A DNA stretch of 64,000 nt, taken from NCBI GenBank assembly GCA_964611645.1, contig CAZTAO010000002.1:1-64000 (forward strand), given 5' to 3'. Position 1 is the first letter of the stretch, and each line of letters opens with the position of its first letter. This stretch comes from CAZTAO01 sp964611645 (GTDB lineage: Bacteria; Armatimonadota; UBA5829). Made by a program: the position numbers and the translations under genes. Below, piece after piece: positions 16,381-24,680 of the stretch. The notes beneath the pieces were generated by a model. It was given only the letters and a program-made list of their open reading frames with translations, ran no database searches and was not told where the DNA came from.

Positions 16381-17823
16381 TTGAAGATTGCAGCTTTGCT
16401 TTGCTTCCTGATAATCGCGCTGATTGCCTCCGGGTGTGCCTGCGCCTATACAATCCCTTACGAAGCCTGGATGGGCGCATACCTCTCGCAAAACAAGATC
16501 GGCTACATGGTCTTCAAGATCGAGCAGGTTCCTTTCGAGGAAGAGGAGTGCTACAAAGTCACGAGCGTGCTCAAGACCCGGATGCAGATACTGGGCGCGG
16601 ACGTCACCCAGGACATCAGCACTACCCTCTACTCCGACCTTCAGTGGAACCCCATCTATGAGGAGTTCTCAATGGCCAGCGGGGGCAGGAGCACCCTGGT
16701 CAAAGCCAGGTTCAAGTCGGACGTGGTCGACTGCGAGATCATCTCCGGCGGATCGACCTCCACAAAGAAGCAGATTCCATTGCCCAAAGACGTCAAACTT
16801 GCCGGCGACCCGATATTCGCGCTGATGGGGCAGCAGGTAGAGGTTGGCAAGGGTTACGCAATCGACTACTTCAACCCCTTGTCGCTGTCCATAGAGAGAC
16901 AGAAGGTAACAGCGCAGAGGGCCGAGACGGTCAAGATAGGCGACACCAGCTACGATACCATGGTCATCACCAGCAGCACCCCGATGGGGGACCTTACCAT
17001 CTGGCAGACCAGGGAAGGCGAGGTTGTCCAGGCTAAGGCCGCTATGGGCATCGTTCTTACCAAGGAAACCCGGGAGAGAGCCATGCAGGGTCTTGGTGGT
17101 GGAAACCAGGAGGACTTCTCCACGCTCACGAGCGTGAAGCCTGACAAGCCTATCCGGAACGCTCGCAAGGTCAAGAATATGGTTGTTCTGCTGGGCAATG
17201 TACCGGACCGGAGCCTGATGGTCAGCGATGCGCGGCAGACCGCGCTGTGGTCACCCGACAAGCCCAACACTATGGAGCTTCGGATCAAGGCGACCAACTT
17301 CCCTGCCACCTCGTCTCTCAAGCTGCCGATCAGCCCGGTTGGCTTCAAGGCATTCCTGGCTTCTTCCCCATATCTGGACAGCAGCAACCCGGAAGTGAAG
17401 AGAACTGCGAAGGAAATTGCGGGCTCGGAAAAGAACGCTTACTTGATATGCTCATCATTAAGGAAATGGGTTCGCGACCATTTGGAGGTCAGCGCGGATG
17501 TAGGAATAGCCCGGCCCGCGTCTGATGTGCTCAAGAGCAATAAAGGCGTCTGCCGGGACAGCGCGGTTCTGCTTGGAGCGATGGCGCGCAGCCTTGGCAT
17601 TCCGGCGAGAATCGCCACAGGTCTGGTATACTCGGGCGATGCTTTCTACTATCATGCGTGGACTGAGTGCTACGTTGGCCAGTGGGTGCCGTTTGATGGC
17701 ACGCTGGACAGTGATTTTGTGGACGCAACCCACATAAAGCTTGCCGAGGGCGATGCAACAACCATGTTCACAGTCTCCAGGGTGATCGGTTCGCTCAAGA
17801 TATCTGTGAAGAGTTACAAATAG
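16381..17823 (+). CDS. Exported transglutaminase-like domain lipoprotein
   Basis: Starting at TTG 16381 (GAGAGG upstream) gives 480 residues with a signal peptide KIAALLCFLIIALIASG ending in GC, a lipoprotein site. An ATG at 16354 would add nine residues. The first 300 residues are beta-rich and of no named family. The C-terminal transglutaminase-like core has Cys391 in KGVCRDSA, His425 in YYHAWTE and Asp439 in PFDGT, a complete Cys-His-Asp triad. Such proteins act as envelope proteases or amidases, and the substrate is unknown. It lies between atpC (40 nt) and nuoA (20 nt) on the same strand, so it may be co-transcribed with the respiratory genes. Confidence 0.82.
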   Translation: MKIAALLCFLIIALIASGCACAYTIPYEAWMGAYLSQNKIGYMVFKIEQVPFEEEECYKVTSVLKTRMQILGADVTQDISTTLYSDLQWNPIYEEFSMASGGRSTLVKARFKSDVVDCEIISGGSTSTKKQIPLPKDVKLAGDPIFALMGQQVEVGKGYAIDYFNPLSLSIERQKVTAQRAETVKIGDTSYDTMVITSSTPMGDLTIWQTREGEVVQAKAAMGIVLTKETRERAMQGLGGGNQEDFSTLTSVKPDKPIRNARKVKNMVVLLGNVPDRSLMVSDARQTALWSPDKPNTMELRIKATNFPATSSLKLPISPVGFKAFLASSPYLDSSNPEVKRTAKEIAGSEKNAYLICSSLRKWVRDHLEVSADVGIARPASDVLKSNKGVCRDSAVLLGAMARSLGIPARIATGLVYSGDAFYYHAWTECYVGQWVPFDGTLDSDFVDATHIKLAEGDATTMFTVSRVIGSLKISVKSYK

Positions 17824-17843
17824 AGGCTGGGAGGTAATCTGAT

Positions 17844-18221
17844 TTGCCGGCCAAAGAGTTTCTGGGTATAGGGATCTTCATCATAGTGGGGATCGGGTTC
17901 ATTATTGTGAGCCTGATTGCGGCGTGGGTTATCAGGCCACACAAACCGTCGGCGGAAAAGTGCGCGACCTATGAGTGCGGGGAAGCGCCGGTCGGCTCCG
18001 GCTGGCTGCAGTTCCGTGTCGGTTACTACATCTACGCGTTGATTTTCTTGATCTTCGAGGTCGAGGCGGTGTTTATCTTCCCCTGGGCTGCGGTGCTGCT
18101 GGGGTTTTCGGGTGACAAAGCCCTGGCTGTGTTGGCGTTGGTGGATATGGTGATCTTCACCGCCGCGCTGGCCGTCGGCCTGATCTACGCTTGGAAGAAA
18201 GGCGTGCTGGTATGGAAATAG
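17844..18221 (+). CDS. nuoA: NADH-quinone oxidoreductase subunit A
   Basis: A TTG start after GGGAGG gives 125 residues with three membrane helices. The conserved YECGEAPVGSGWLQFRVGYYIYALIFLIFEVEAVF stretch is the signature of NuoA/ND3, a membrane-arm subunit beside the quinone site. It overlaps nuoB by 10 nt. Confidence 0.95.
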   Translation: MPAKEFLGIGIFIIVGIGFIIVSLIAAWVIRPHKPSAEKCATYECGEAPVGSGWLQFRVGYYIYALIFLIFEVEAVFIFPWAAVLLGFSGDKALAVLALVDMVIFTAALAVGLIYAWKKGVLVWK

Positions 18222-18724
18222 AGCGGCCTTTCGATTATGTTGAGCGGGTGCCGGGCGGCGCGATTGTCACCACCACGGTGGACAAGTTGCTGGAGTGGGG
18301 GCGAGAGTCGTCGCTGTGGTACTATCTATTCGGCCTTGCCTGCTGTGCCATTGAAGTCCTGATGGCGGCCGGAGCTGCAAGATTCGACCTGGACAGGTTC
18401 GGAATGATGTTCCGGGCCACCCCGAGGCAGTCCGACCTGATGATCGTTGCGGGCACCGTGACCAAGAAGATGGCGCCGAGGGTGAAGCTGCTCTACGAAC
18501 AGATGTCCGAGCCGAAATACGTAATAGCCACCGGAAGCTGCGCCATAGCGGGCGGGCCTTTTGCCGATTCATACGCGGTCCTGAAGGGTGTGGACAAGAT
18601 AATCCCGGTAGACATATACGTACCCGGCTGCCCCCCCAGACCCGAAGCCATAATGGACGCCGCCCTGGAACTGCGAAAGAAGATGCGGGAGCAGGTGGCG
18701 GAGAAGCACGGGAAGGGGAAATGA
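18212..18724 (+). CDS. nuoB: NADH-quinone oxidoreductase subunit B
   Basis: The 170-residue protein begins MEIERPFDYVERVPGG. Cys44, Cys45, Cys110 (TGSCAIAGG) and Cys140 (VPGCPPRPE) are the ligands of cluster N2, the last Fe-S centre before quinone. All are present, so the subunit looks functional. In most genomes nuoC follows directly; here three unrelated genes intervene before nuoC at 20104. Confidence 0.96.
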   Translation: MEIERPFDYVERVPGGAIVTTTVDKLLEWGRESSLWYYLFGLACCAIEVLMAAGAARFDLDRFGMMFRATPRQSDLMIVAGTVTKKMAPRVKLLYEQMSEPKYVIATGSCAIAGGPFADSYAVLKGVDKIIPVDIYVPGCPPRPEAIMDAALELRKKMREQVAEKHGKGK

Positions 18725-18758
18725 GGCCGTCTGATCGTTTGACCGTGGAGGGGCTAGG

Positions 18759-19325
18759 ATGCGGCGGGGACCGTTCATGCAATGCCCGCAATACAAAGAC
18801 CTGATGCATCCCACGGAGGAAGAGAAGGATGCATACGCTGAGTATGTTCACGCGTGGCGGGACTACGTTCCCTATATGACGATTGGAGAACTGCCGGAAG
18901 TCATTCTATTCGCGAGTGAAGGACGGATACCGGATGAGCATGAGCTAACAAACGAGATTCTGAGGCGCGGCCACCGGCTGGCCATAGTCCGGGAGATGGC
19001 GGACCTCTCAGCTGAGTTTGACCGCGATGCGCCAACCGGCAAGATAGTGATCTGCGACGAGGGGTCGACTTACGGAACGAAGGGTATCGAGGGCTACAGG
19101 GAATTCCTGCTCACTTACGGAAGATCACTCGTGAACCATAGAATGAAGCTGGTAGTAATCGTCCCACCGCGAGGGGAAGAGCAAGGGTCCATAGGCTACG
19201 GGCATCTGGTTCACGTGTATTGCCCTCCGCAGGACACAGTGAGGCAGTTACTGGGCTTCTGGGACAGGTTGGTTTATCCAGAGTACACAGACGCGGGCGG
19301 GAAGCCGCATTTGGCGGAAGTGTGA
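18759..19325 (+). CDS. Unknown protein between nuoB and nuoC
   Basis: The ATG at 18759 follows GGAGGGG and gives 188 residues without signal peptide or membrane helix. Visible stretches are IGELPEVILFASEGRIPDE, IVICDEGSTYGTKGIEGY and MKLVVIVPPRGEE, which suggest an alpha/beta cytosolic fold. No family is recognised. It is 34 nt after nuoB and 39 nt before a HEPN gene, on the same strand, so it is either part of an inserted module or a separate resident of the operon. Confidence 0.65.
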   Translation: MRRGPFMQCPQYKDLMHPTEEEKDAYAEYVHAWRDYVPYMTIGELPEVILFASEGRIPDEHELTNEILRRGHRLAIVREMADLSAEFDRDAPTGKIVICDEGSTYGTKGIEGYREFLLTYGRSLVNHRMKLVVIVPPRGEEQGSIGYGHLVHVYCPPQDTVRQLLGFWDRLVYPEYTDAGGKPHLAEV

Positions 19326-19364
19326 TTGCCGCTATGGGATGGGCTTATAGTTGGAGTCGCCTGA

Positions 19365-19847
19365 ATGAAACTGAGTGCCGATGATTATATGGATGCCGCT
19401 CTGGAGCATCTGGAGCTAGCACGGAGAGCATACCAAGATCACAGTGAGTACATGGTTGCTTACTACTTCTCCGGTGTGGCTGTTGAGAGTGTCCTAAGGG
19501 CATATATGAGGTCGGCCAGTGGAGACTGGTACGCCGGCCACGACATATACGAACTGGCGAACCGATCGAAGTTTCTGGATGTTGTGGCGACCAGCGCCTG
19601 GGACGAATGGAGGGGCCGTTTCTCCGAGATGAGCGCGCGGTGGCGGAGTGAACACCGTTACTGCTCCGAGCAGGCCCTCCGGCGTTATATACTTGCCAGT
19701 GGGCTGCACCTAAGAAAGGGCAGCGATGGGAAGACTGGCTACGTGCCAGGGAATCTACTAAAGAACAATGCACTGCGAGTTCTAGACCTGGCTCGCGAGG
19801 TCGTAGATGATGGGTACAAGAGATGGCGAGAATCATCCAGAAGGTGA
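19365..19847 (+). CDS. HEPN-domain protein inside the nuo operon
   Basis: The 160-residue all-helical protein starts ADDYMDAALEHLELARRAY, then YMVAYYFSGVAVESVLRAYM and AGHDIYELAN. This is the standard HEPN pattern of paired helices and a G-H-D-L-like turn. An R-x4-H motif (Arg92-WRSE-His97) fits the RNase signature of toxic HEPN proteins. Known HEPN toxins pair with a nucleotidyltransferase or another small antitoxin; no nucleotidyltransferase is present. The partner gene overlaps it by 25 nt. Start: ATG 19365 with GGAG 8 nt upstream. Confidence 0.7.
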   Translation: MKLSADDYMDAALEHLELARRAYQDHSEYMVAYYFSGVAVESVLRAYMRSASGDWYAGHDIYELANRSKFLDVVATSAWDEWRGRFSEMSARWRSEHRYCSEQALRRYILASGLHLRKGSDGKTGYVPGNLLKNNALRVLDLAREVVDDGYKRWRESSRR

Positions 19848-20083
19848 CAGAAGCAGTCCAAGCTGCGTTCCCTGAGGGAGACGCATTTCTGGAGTACAGG
19901 AAAGGGTCGCGCAAGGTTGCGGGCTATCTTGTGTGGCAGGGCTTTGACAGCCTGGACCATCTCGATAGACAGAAGAAGATGTGGGAAATCCTGCGAAATC
20001 GGCTTGGCCCTGACGACGCCGCGCGCATCTCGTTCATATTCACGTACACACCCAGAGAGTACCACGCGATGATGGAGCACTGA
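19823..20083 (+). CDS. Small BolA-like protein overlapping the HEPN gene
   Basis: The 86-residue protein overlaps the HEPN gene by 25 nt, so the two are probably translationally coupled. Its layout (helix IIQKVTEAVQAAFPEG, strand AGYLVWQGFDSLD, helix DRQKKMWEILRNRLG, strand RISFIFTYTPREY) parallels BolA, including the position of BolA's F-x-G-x-x-x-x-x-R-H-R and TYT-x-K-E-W segments. The invariant C-terminal His of BolA, a cluster ligand, is Phe here (FTYT instead of HTYT), so an Fe-S role is unlikely. The similarity is judged by eye. It may be the antitoxin or partner of the HEPN protein. nuoC starts 20 nt downstream. Confidence 0.6.
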   Translation: MARIIQKVTEAVQAAFPEGDAFLEYRKGSRKVAGYLVWQGFDSLDHLDRQKKMWEILRNRLGPDDAARISFIFTYTPREYHAMMEH

Positions 20084-20103
20084 GCCGGGCTCTTGGAGAA
20101 CTC

Positions 20104-20541
20104 ATGTCCGAACAAATCGAACAATCTATAAGGACTTCAGTAAGCGAAGCGGTTATCGAGACGGCTGTAATCGGCGACGTGTTGGGCGTTAGGCTGGCTG
20201 CGCAAGCACTGTTGGCTGTCTGCCAACTGCTGAAGAACTCGCACAACTTCGACTACCTCGCGGACATCGCTGCTATCGACTGGAAGGACCGGATCGAGGT
20301 TGTTTACCAGTTGACGGCTTTGGAGAGCAACCAGAAGGTCATGCTGAGGGTGAACTTGGATCGGGCGAAGCCGGTTGTGGACTCGGTGACCTCGGTTTGG
20401 CGAGGGGCGGATTACCAGGAGCGGGAAGTGTTTGACCTGATGGGAGTGGAGTTTGCCGGCCACCCGGACCTGCGCCGCATTTTGCTGCCGGAAGATTGGG
20501 AAGGGTTCCCATTGAGGAAAGACTATGTCATCCCGGATTAG
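20104..20541 (+). CDS. nuoC: NADH-quinone oxidoreductase subunit C
   Basis: The 145-residue protein contains NFDYLADIAAIDW and ends VWRGADYQEREVFDLMGVEFAGHPDLRRILLPEDWEGFPLRKDY, the conserved 30-kDa signature of complex I. It overlaps nuoD by 17 nt. It belongs to the peripheral arm. Confidence 0.95.
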   Translation: MSEQIEQSIRTSVSEAVIETAVIGDVLGVRLAAQALLAVCQLLKNSHNFDYLADIAAIDWKDRIEVVYQLTALESNQKVMLRVNLDRAKPVVDSVTSVWRGADYQEREVFDLMGVEFAGHPDLRRILLPEDWEGFPLRKDYVIPD

Positions 20542-21631
20542 GACCGAGCTTCTAGAACTGAATATGGGCCCTCAGCACCCGAGCACCCACGGGGTCCTGA
20601 GGCTGCTGGTCAAGCTCGACGGCGAGATTGCCCTGGAGACCAAGCCGGATGTCGGCTACCTCCACCGCGGCATCGAAAAGCTGGCGGAACTGCACACCTA
20701 CCTCCAGTTCATCCCAGTCACAGACCGCATAGACTACCTCTCCTCGATGATCCAGAACGGGGCTTATGTCTATGCAGTAGAGAAACTGGCGGGGATAGAG
20801 GTTCCGGAGCGGGCGGAGTATATCCGCCTGATAATGATGGAGCTTCAGCGGATCGCCAGCCACCTCATATTCTACGGCACGATGGGCCTGGACCTCGGCG
20901 CAACCACCCCGTTCATCTACGGATTCCGGGAACGGGAAGATATAGTCGACCTCTTCGATATGGTCTGCGGAGCGAGGCTCACCTACAACTACTTCCGCTT
21001 CGGTGGAGTCTCCGGAGACTTGCCCGCAGGGTTCTATGAGAAGGCCAAGGCCTATATCAAGAAGCAGCGGGAGCGGCTGGTGGAGTATGATGATCTGCTC
21101 ACCGGCAACCGAATCTTCGAACTTCGTACCAAAGGTATCGGGGTGATCGACGGCAAAACGGCGGTCGACTACTCCATGAGCGGGCCAAGTCTGCGCGCAT
21201 CCGGAGTGGCGTACGATGTGCGCAAAGCCGATCCGTACAGCATGTACCACAAGCTGAACTGGAATGTCGTGACTCACCCGGACGGCGATGTCTATGCCAG
21301 GTATATCGTTCGCATGGATGAAATCCGGGAGAGTCTGAGCATGGTCGAGCAGGCGCTCGATATGATGCCCGCAGGTGAACTGGTCTGCAAGACACAGCCC
21401 AGGCTAAAGCCGCCCGCGGGAGAAGTATATTTCCACGTTGAGTCATCCAGAGGGGATGTTGGGGTATACTTAGTAAGCGACGGGTCCGAAAATCCTTACA
21501 GGCTTCATTGGCGGGCGCCGTCGTTCATCAATCTTGGAGCGCTCGAGGTAATGTGCAGGGGGTGGAAAGTAGCCGACATTGTAGCGATTCTCGGCAGCCT
21601 GGACGTAGTTCTGGGCGAAGTAGACAGGTAG
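20525..21631 (+). CDS. nuoD: NADH-quinone oxidoreductase subunit D
   Basis: The 368-residue 49-kDa subunit has LNMGPQHPSTHGVLR at the start, HRGIEKLAE, and the C-terminal GSLDVVLGEVDR. It forms the quinone pocket with NuoB. No nuoE-N follows; the next gene is yacL after a 110-nt gap. The rest of complex I must lie elsewhere, or the cluster is a partial locus. Confidence 0.96.
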   Translation: MSSRIRTELLELNMGPQHPSTHGVLRLLVKLDGEIALETKPDVGYLHRGIEKLAELHTYLQFIPVTDRIDYLSSMIQNGAYVYAVEKLAGIEVPERAEYIRLIMMELQRIASHLIFYGTMGLDLGATTPFIYGFREREDIVDLFDMVCGARLTYNYFRFGGVSGDLPAGFYEKAKAYIKKQRERLVEYDDLLTGNRIFELRTKGIGVIDGKTAVDYSMSGPSLRASGVAYDVRKADPYSMYHKLNWNVVTHPDGDVYARYIVRMDEIRESLSMVEQALDMMPAGELVCKTQPRLKPPAGEVYFHVESSRGDVGVYLVSDGSENPYRLHWRAPSFINLGALEVMCRGWKVADIVAILGSLDVVLGEVDR

Positions 21632-21741
21632 CGCGGTTTGGCTAACCGACGCAACCAGGGAATATAGTCGATTTACGATTTACCGTTTTACGCATATCCG
21701 ATTTACTGTACGATACTATTCATAGTTTGGAGGGCAATATA

Positions 21742-22917
21742 TTGTCACCTAATGCAAGGCCATTCAGGCCGCTGCTGGCGGGTTTTCTCGCCTTTTTTGG
21801 CACCTACGGCGGTCTGGTTCTCTCTACCAACTACATTGCTTGGCTCAATGCTCAGATGAAAGGTAATCCGGGCGGCGAGGTTCTGCTGCTCGGGTTTATA
21901 CCGGTTAGCGGCCAGCAGATAAAGCCCGGCGAGACGATGATGCTTTACGGCGTCCTCGGCGTGCTGGGCGGGCTTATCGGGTTTGCCAGCGAGCGGTTCG
22001 TCTTCGAGCACACCAAGCGGTGGCGACAACGCTTCGACAGGATGGCTCCTCAGGAGCGAGTGGCCATCGTGTTGGCAGTGGTGGTGGGACTGATCATCAC
22101 CGCGTTGCTGCACCTCATCCTCAGACCACCGGTCGGGATAACAATCCTGGGTGGAGTCGCGCTGATATACGTCGCCTTGGCGGCGTTCGACGGAATGAAA
22201 GACCAGATCAGGTTCTACTTCCCGGAACCAGGCGGGCTGAAGGCAGGGACAGCCAAGCCGCTGGGCCGCCCCAAGCTGATGGACACGAATATCATTATCG
22301 ATGGTCGTATTGCCGATGTGTGCCGGGCGGGGTTTGTCGAAGGCCCTATCTTCCTGCCAGGGTTCATTCTGGAGGAACTGCAGCAGATCGCGGATTCGGC
22401 GGACGGCCTCAAGCGGGCCCGCGGGCGACGCGGTCTGGAGATCCTCAACGGAATGCAAAAGGAAATGGAGCTGCAGGTTCCGGACTTCCTGGACGATGAC
22501 CCGTCGATGGATGTCGATTCAAGGCTCGTGAGGGCTGCGAAGGAAGTAGGCGGAGTTATCATCACAAACGACTACAACCTCAACCGGGTTGCGGGCATCC
22601 AGGGTGTGGATGTGCTCAACATAAACGAGCTTGCCAACGCCCTCAAACCTGTAGTGCTGCCGGGCGAAGAGCTAACCGTGACCGTGATCAAAGAGGGCAA
22701 GGAGAAAGAGCAGGGCATCGGGTACCTGGATGACGGAACTATGATCGTTATCGAGGGCGCCAGACGCCTGATTGGCGAAACGCTGACCAGCGTGGTTACC
22801 AGCGTGCTGCAGACCGTGCAGGGCAAGATGATATTCGCCAGGCTCAAAGAACCGGGTGAGCAGGATTCCAGCGACAAGAACTTCCGTAATTTTACCGGCG
22901 GCAGGCAAAGGCACTAG
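21742..22917 (+). CDS. yacL: YacL-type membrane PIN/TRAM protein
   Basis: A TTG at 21742 after GGAGG gives 391 residues. Four N-terminal membrane helices (to about 150) precede a PIN domain with LMDTNIIIDGRIADVC and IITNDYNLNRVA, and a C-terminal TRAM domain (GEELTVTVIKEGKEKEQGIGYLDDGTMIVIEGA). The family is widespread in Gram-positive and deep-branching bacteria and is presumed to bind or cleave RNA at the membrane. The last 62 nt overlap ispDF in another frame, a frequent gene order (yacL-ispD-ispF). Confidence 0.88.
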   Translation: MSPNARPFRPLLAGFLAFFGTYGGLVLSTNYIAWLNAQMKGNPGGEVLLLGFIPVSGQQIKPGETMMLYGVLGVLGGLIGFASERFVFEHTKRWRQRFDRMAPQERVAIVLAVVVGLIITALLHLILRPPVGITILGGVALIYVALAAFDGMKDQIRFYFPEPGGLKAGTAKPLGRPKLMDTNIIIDGRIADVCRAGFVEGPIFLPGFILEELQQIADSADGLKRARGRRGLEILNGMQKEMELQVPDFLDDDPSMDVDSRLVRAAKEVGGVIITNDYNLNRVAGIQGVDVLNINELANALKPVVLPGEELTVTVIKEGKEKEQGIGYLDDGTMIVIEGARRLIGETLTSVVTSVLQTVQGKMIFARLKEPGEQDSSDKNFRNFTGGRQRH

Positions 22918-24025
22918 GTTCGGCAGTTCAGGTAACAAGGTCTTTGCCGACCTTGCCGGCAAGCCGATCCTTGCGCACACCATAGCAGCATTCGAGTCCT
23001 GCGACTTCGTGGAAGAGATTATCGTGGTCGCGGGACTCGATGATTTGGGTATGGTCCGGGCGGTGGTGTCGAAGTTTGGCTTCAAGAAGGTCACTGCGGT
23101 TGTTGAGGGCGGCGATCAGCGGCAGGACTCCGTCCGAAACGGCCTGAGCCATGCCAACTGCGAGATTGTTGCTATTCACGACGCCGCACGGCCATTCGTT
23201 ACGCGCGGGCTGATCCTCGAAACAGTATTGTGCGCGCAACAAGATGGCGCGTGCATTGCGGCTGTCCCGGTGATCGACACCATCAAGCGGGTGAACCCGG
23301 ACCGCCGCGTGACCGACACCCCCACCCGAGATGGCCTGTGGGCTGTGCAAACCCCCCAGACGTTCCGCGCAGAGCTGATCCGGCGAGCCTACGATGATGC
23401 GTACAATGCAGGTGTGTGGGCCACAGATGATTCAGCGCTGGTGGAACGCATAGGCGTGGAGGTGAAGGTAGTGCGGGGCGATTACACCAACATCAAGATC
23501 ACCACTCCCGCGGATATGCTTGTCGCGAACGCGGCTGCCGGCTCGGGCGAAGTTCGCACAGGGCTGGGATACGACGTTCACAGGCTGGTGGAAGGGCGCA
23601 AACTCATCCTTGGAGGGGTCGAGATCCCCTTTGAGCGCGGCTTGCTGGGGCATTCGGATGCGGACGTGCTCACCCACGCGGTTTGCGACGCGCTGCTGGG
23701 CGCCGCAGGACTGGGAGACATAGGCAAGCTTTATCCGGACACGGACGGAAAGTATCTGGGCGTTTCCAGCCTTGAGCTTCTGGCCGATGTCGCAGTCAGG
23801 GTGCGAGAAGCCGGGTGGGATGTGCTGAACGTGGATGTCGTGCTCATAGCCGAAAGACCCAAGATCGCTCCCTATTCGGCGCAGATGGCAGCCAACATCT
23901 CCGAACGGATCGGTATTGGGGCGGACCGGGTCAGCATCAAAGGGACAACCACCGAAGGGCTCGGTTTCACCGGCAGGGGCGAAGGTATCGCCTGCCAGGC
24001 TGTAGCAACTGTCCGCAGGACCTAG
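22856..24025 (+). CDS. ispDF: Bifunctional IspD-IspF of the MEP isoprenoid pathway
   Basis: The 389-residue fusion has IspD at about 1-225 (SVILPAAGKGTRFG, HDAARPFV, AVQTPQTFR) and IspF at about 233-389 (GLGYDVHRL, LGHSDADVLTHAVCDALLG, KGTTTEGLGFTGRGEGI). IspD makes CDP-methylerythritol and IspF cyclises its phosphate to the 2,4-cyclodiphosphate. Metal ligands Asp and His in GYDVH and His in GHSDAD are present. The only available start is GTG 22856, 62 nt inside yacL, implying coupled translation. It converges with the next gene, overlapping by 4 nt. Confidence 0.95.
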   Translation: MSRIPATRTSVILPAAGKGTRFGSSGNKVFADLAGKPILAHTIAAFESCDFVEEIIVVAGLDDLGMVRAVVSKFGFKKVTAVVEGGDQRQDSVRNGLSHANCEIVAIHDAARPFVTRGLILETVLCAQQDGACIAAVPVIDTIKRVNPDRRVTDTPTRDGLWAVQTPQTFRAELIRRAYDDAYNAGVWATDDSALVERIGVEVKVVRGDYTNIKITTPADMLVANAAAGSGEVRTGLGYDVHRLVEGRKLILGGVEIPFERGLLGHSDADVLTHAVCDALLGAAGLGDIGKLYPDTDGKYLGVSSLELLADVAVRVREAGWDVLNVDVVLIAERPKIAPYSAQMAANISERIGIGADRVSIKGTTTEGLGFTGRGEGIACQAVATVRRT

Positions 24026-24525
24026 AAACCCTCGTGATCCATCACCAATGAGTCCGTTCCAGTACATCGCCACTTGACCGTGGGAAAGAAGAGAAGCCGC
24101 CGTCCGGTTTCTTTTGCGAGCGTAATGTTGATCTCCTGCTCAATTGGGTGGGCATCAAAACTCCACGGCACCGCAGCCACCTTCACCTTCATTCGCGCGG
24201 TGTTGCCGGTTATCTCGGTGCTCACCGGGGTCGCCTCGACCGAAAGACTGGACTGCCCTCTGAACGCCTGAGCCACCAACATCCGGAAACGGGCCTTGTT
24301 GATGTCGTCCGGAGCCTTGAAATCGTCGGACACCATGTCCATTACTTTCGAGAAGCTGCGCTCATTGACCGCTACCACGCCATCCGCCACAAAGGCCGCC
24401 AGCAACTGCTCGTCTGACCGCTTCTCAGCGGTGAAAAGGGCGTACAGCAAGAAAACCGCCGCCCCGACTGCCAGTATTATCACCAGGATCTTCTTGAAAC
24501 TCAAGCGGATACCCTCATTTGGCAT
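24022..24525 (-). CDS. Small membrane-anchored protein, possibly NTF2-like
   Basis: About 167 residues from an ATG at 24525 (a TTG at 24504 with GAGGG 7 nt upstream is an alternative). A membrane helix (KKILVIILAVGAAVFLLYALF) is followed by a soluble domain with VNERSFSKVMDMVSDDFKAPD and NTARMKVKVAAVPWSF. The helix pair and curved sheet suggested by this layout resemble SnoaL/NTF2-like proteins, but this is inference. It is convergent with ispDF and divergent from the sialidase-like gene. Confidence 0.6.
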   Translation of the reverse strand: MPNEGIRLSFKKILVIILAVGAAVFLLYALFTAEKRSDEQLLAAFVADGVVAVNERSFSKVMDMVSDDFKAPDDINKARFRMLVAQAFRGQSSLSVEATPVSTEITGNTARMKVKVAAVPWSFDAHPIEQEINITLAKETGRRLLFFPTVKWRCTGTDSLVMDHEGF

Positions 24526-24596
24526 TCCTTTGTAGTTGACGTTAGCCGAATGCGGCTTGTTCCATGTGTCTTGTTGCGGTGTGATCAGGTAAGCGT

Positions 24597-24626
24597 TTGC
24601 TTTCAACCGATTCGATGTGCTATCCT
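24597..24626 (+). promoter_or_regulatory. Candidate promoter of the sialidase-like gene
   Basis: TTGCTT (24597-24602), an 18-bp spacer and TATCCT (24621-24626), the latter preceded by TGC as an extended -10. Transcription would begin about 50 nt before the TTG at 24681. Confidence 0.4.
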
Positions 24627-24680
24627 CACACCGGGCCGAACCCGAGAACGAGGGGTTCGTCATCTACCTGGAGGCCGCGA

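Noticed and set aside
18759..20083. Treating the genes between nuoB and nuoC as diverged nuo subunits
   Set aside because: None has complex I motifs; one is HEPN-type, one BolA-like, one of unknown fold.
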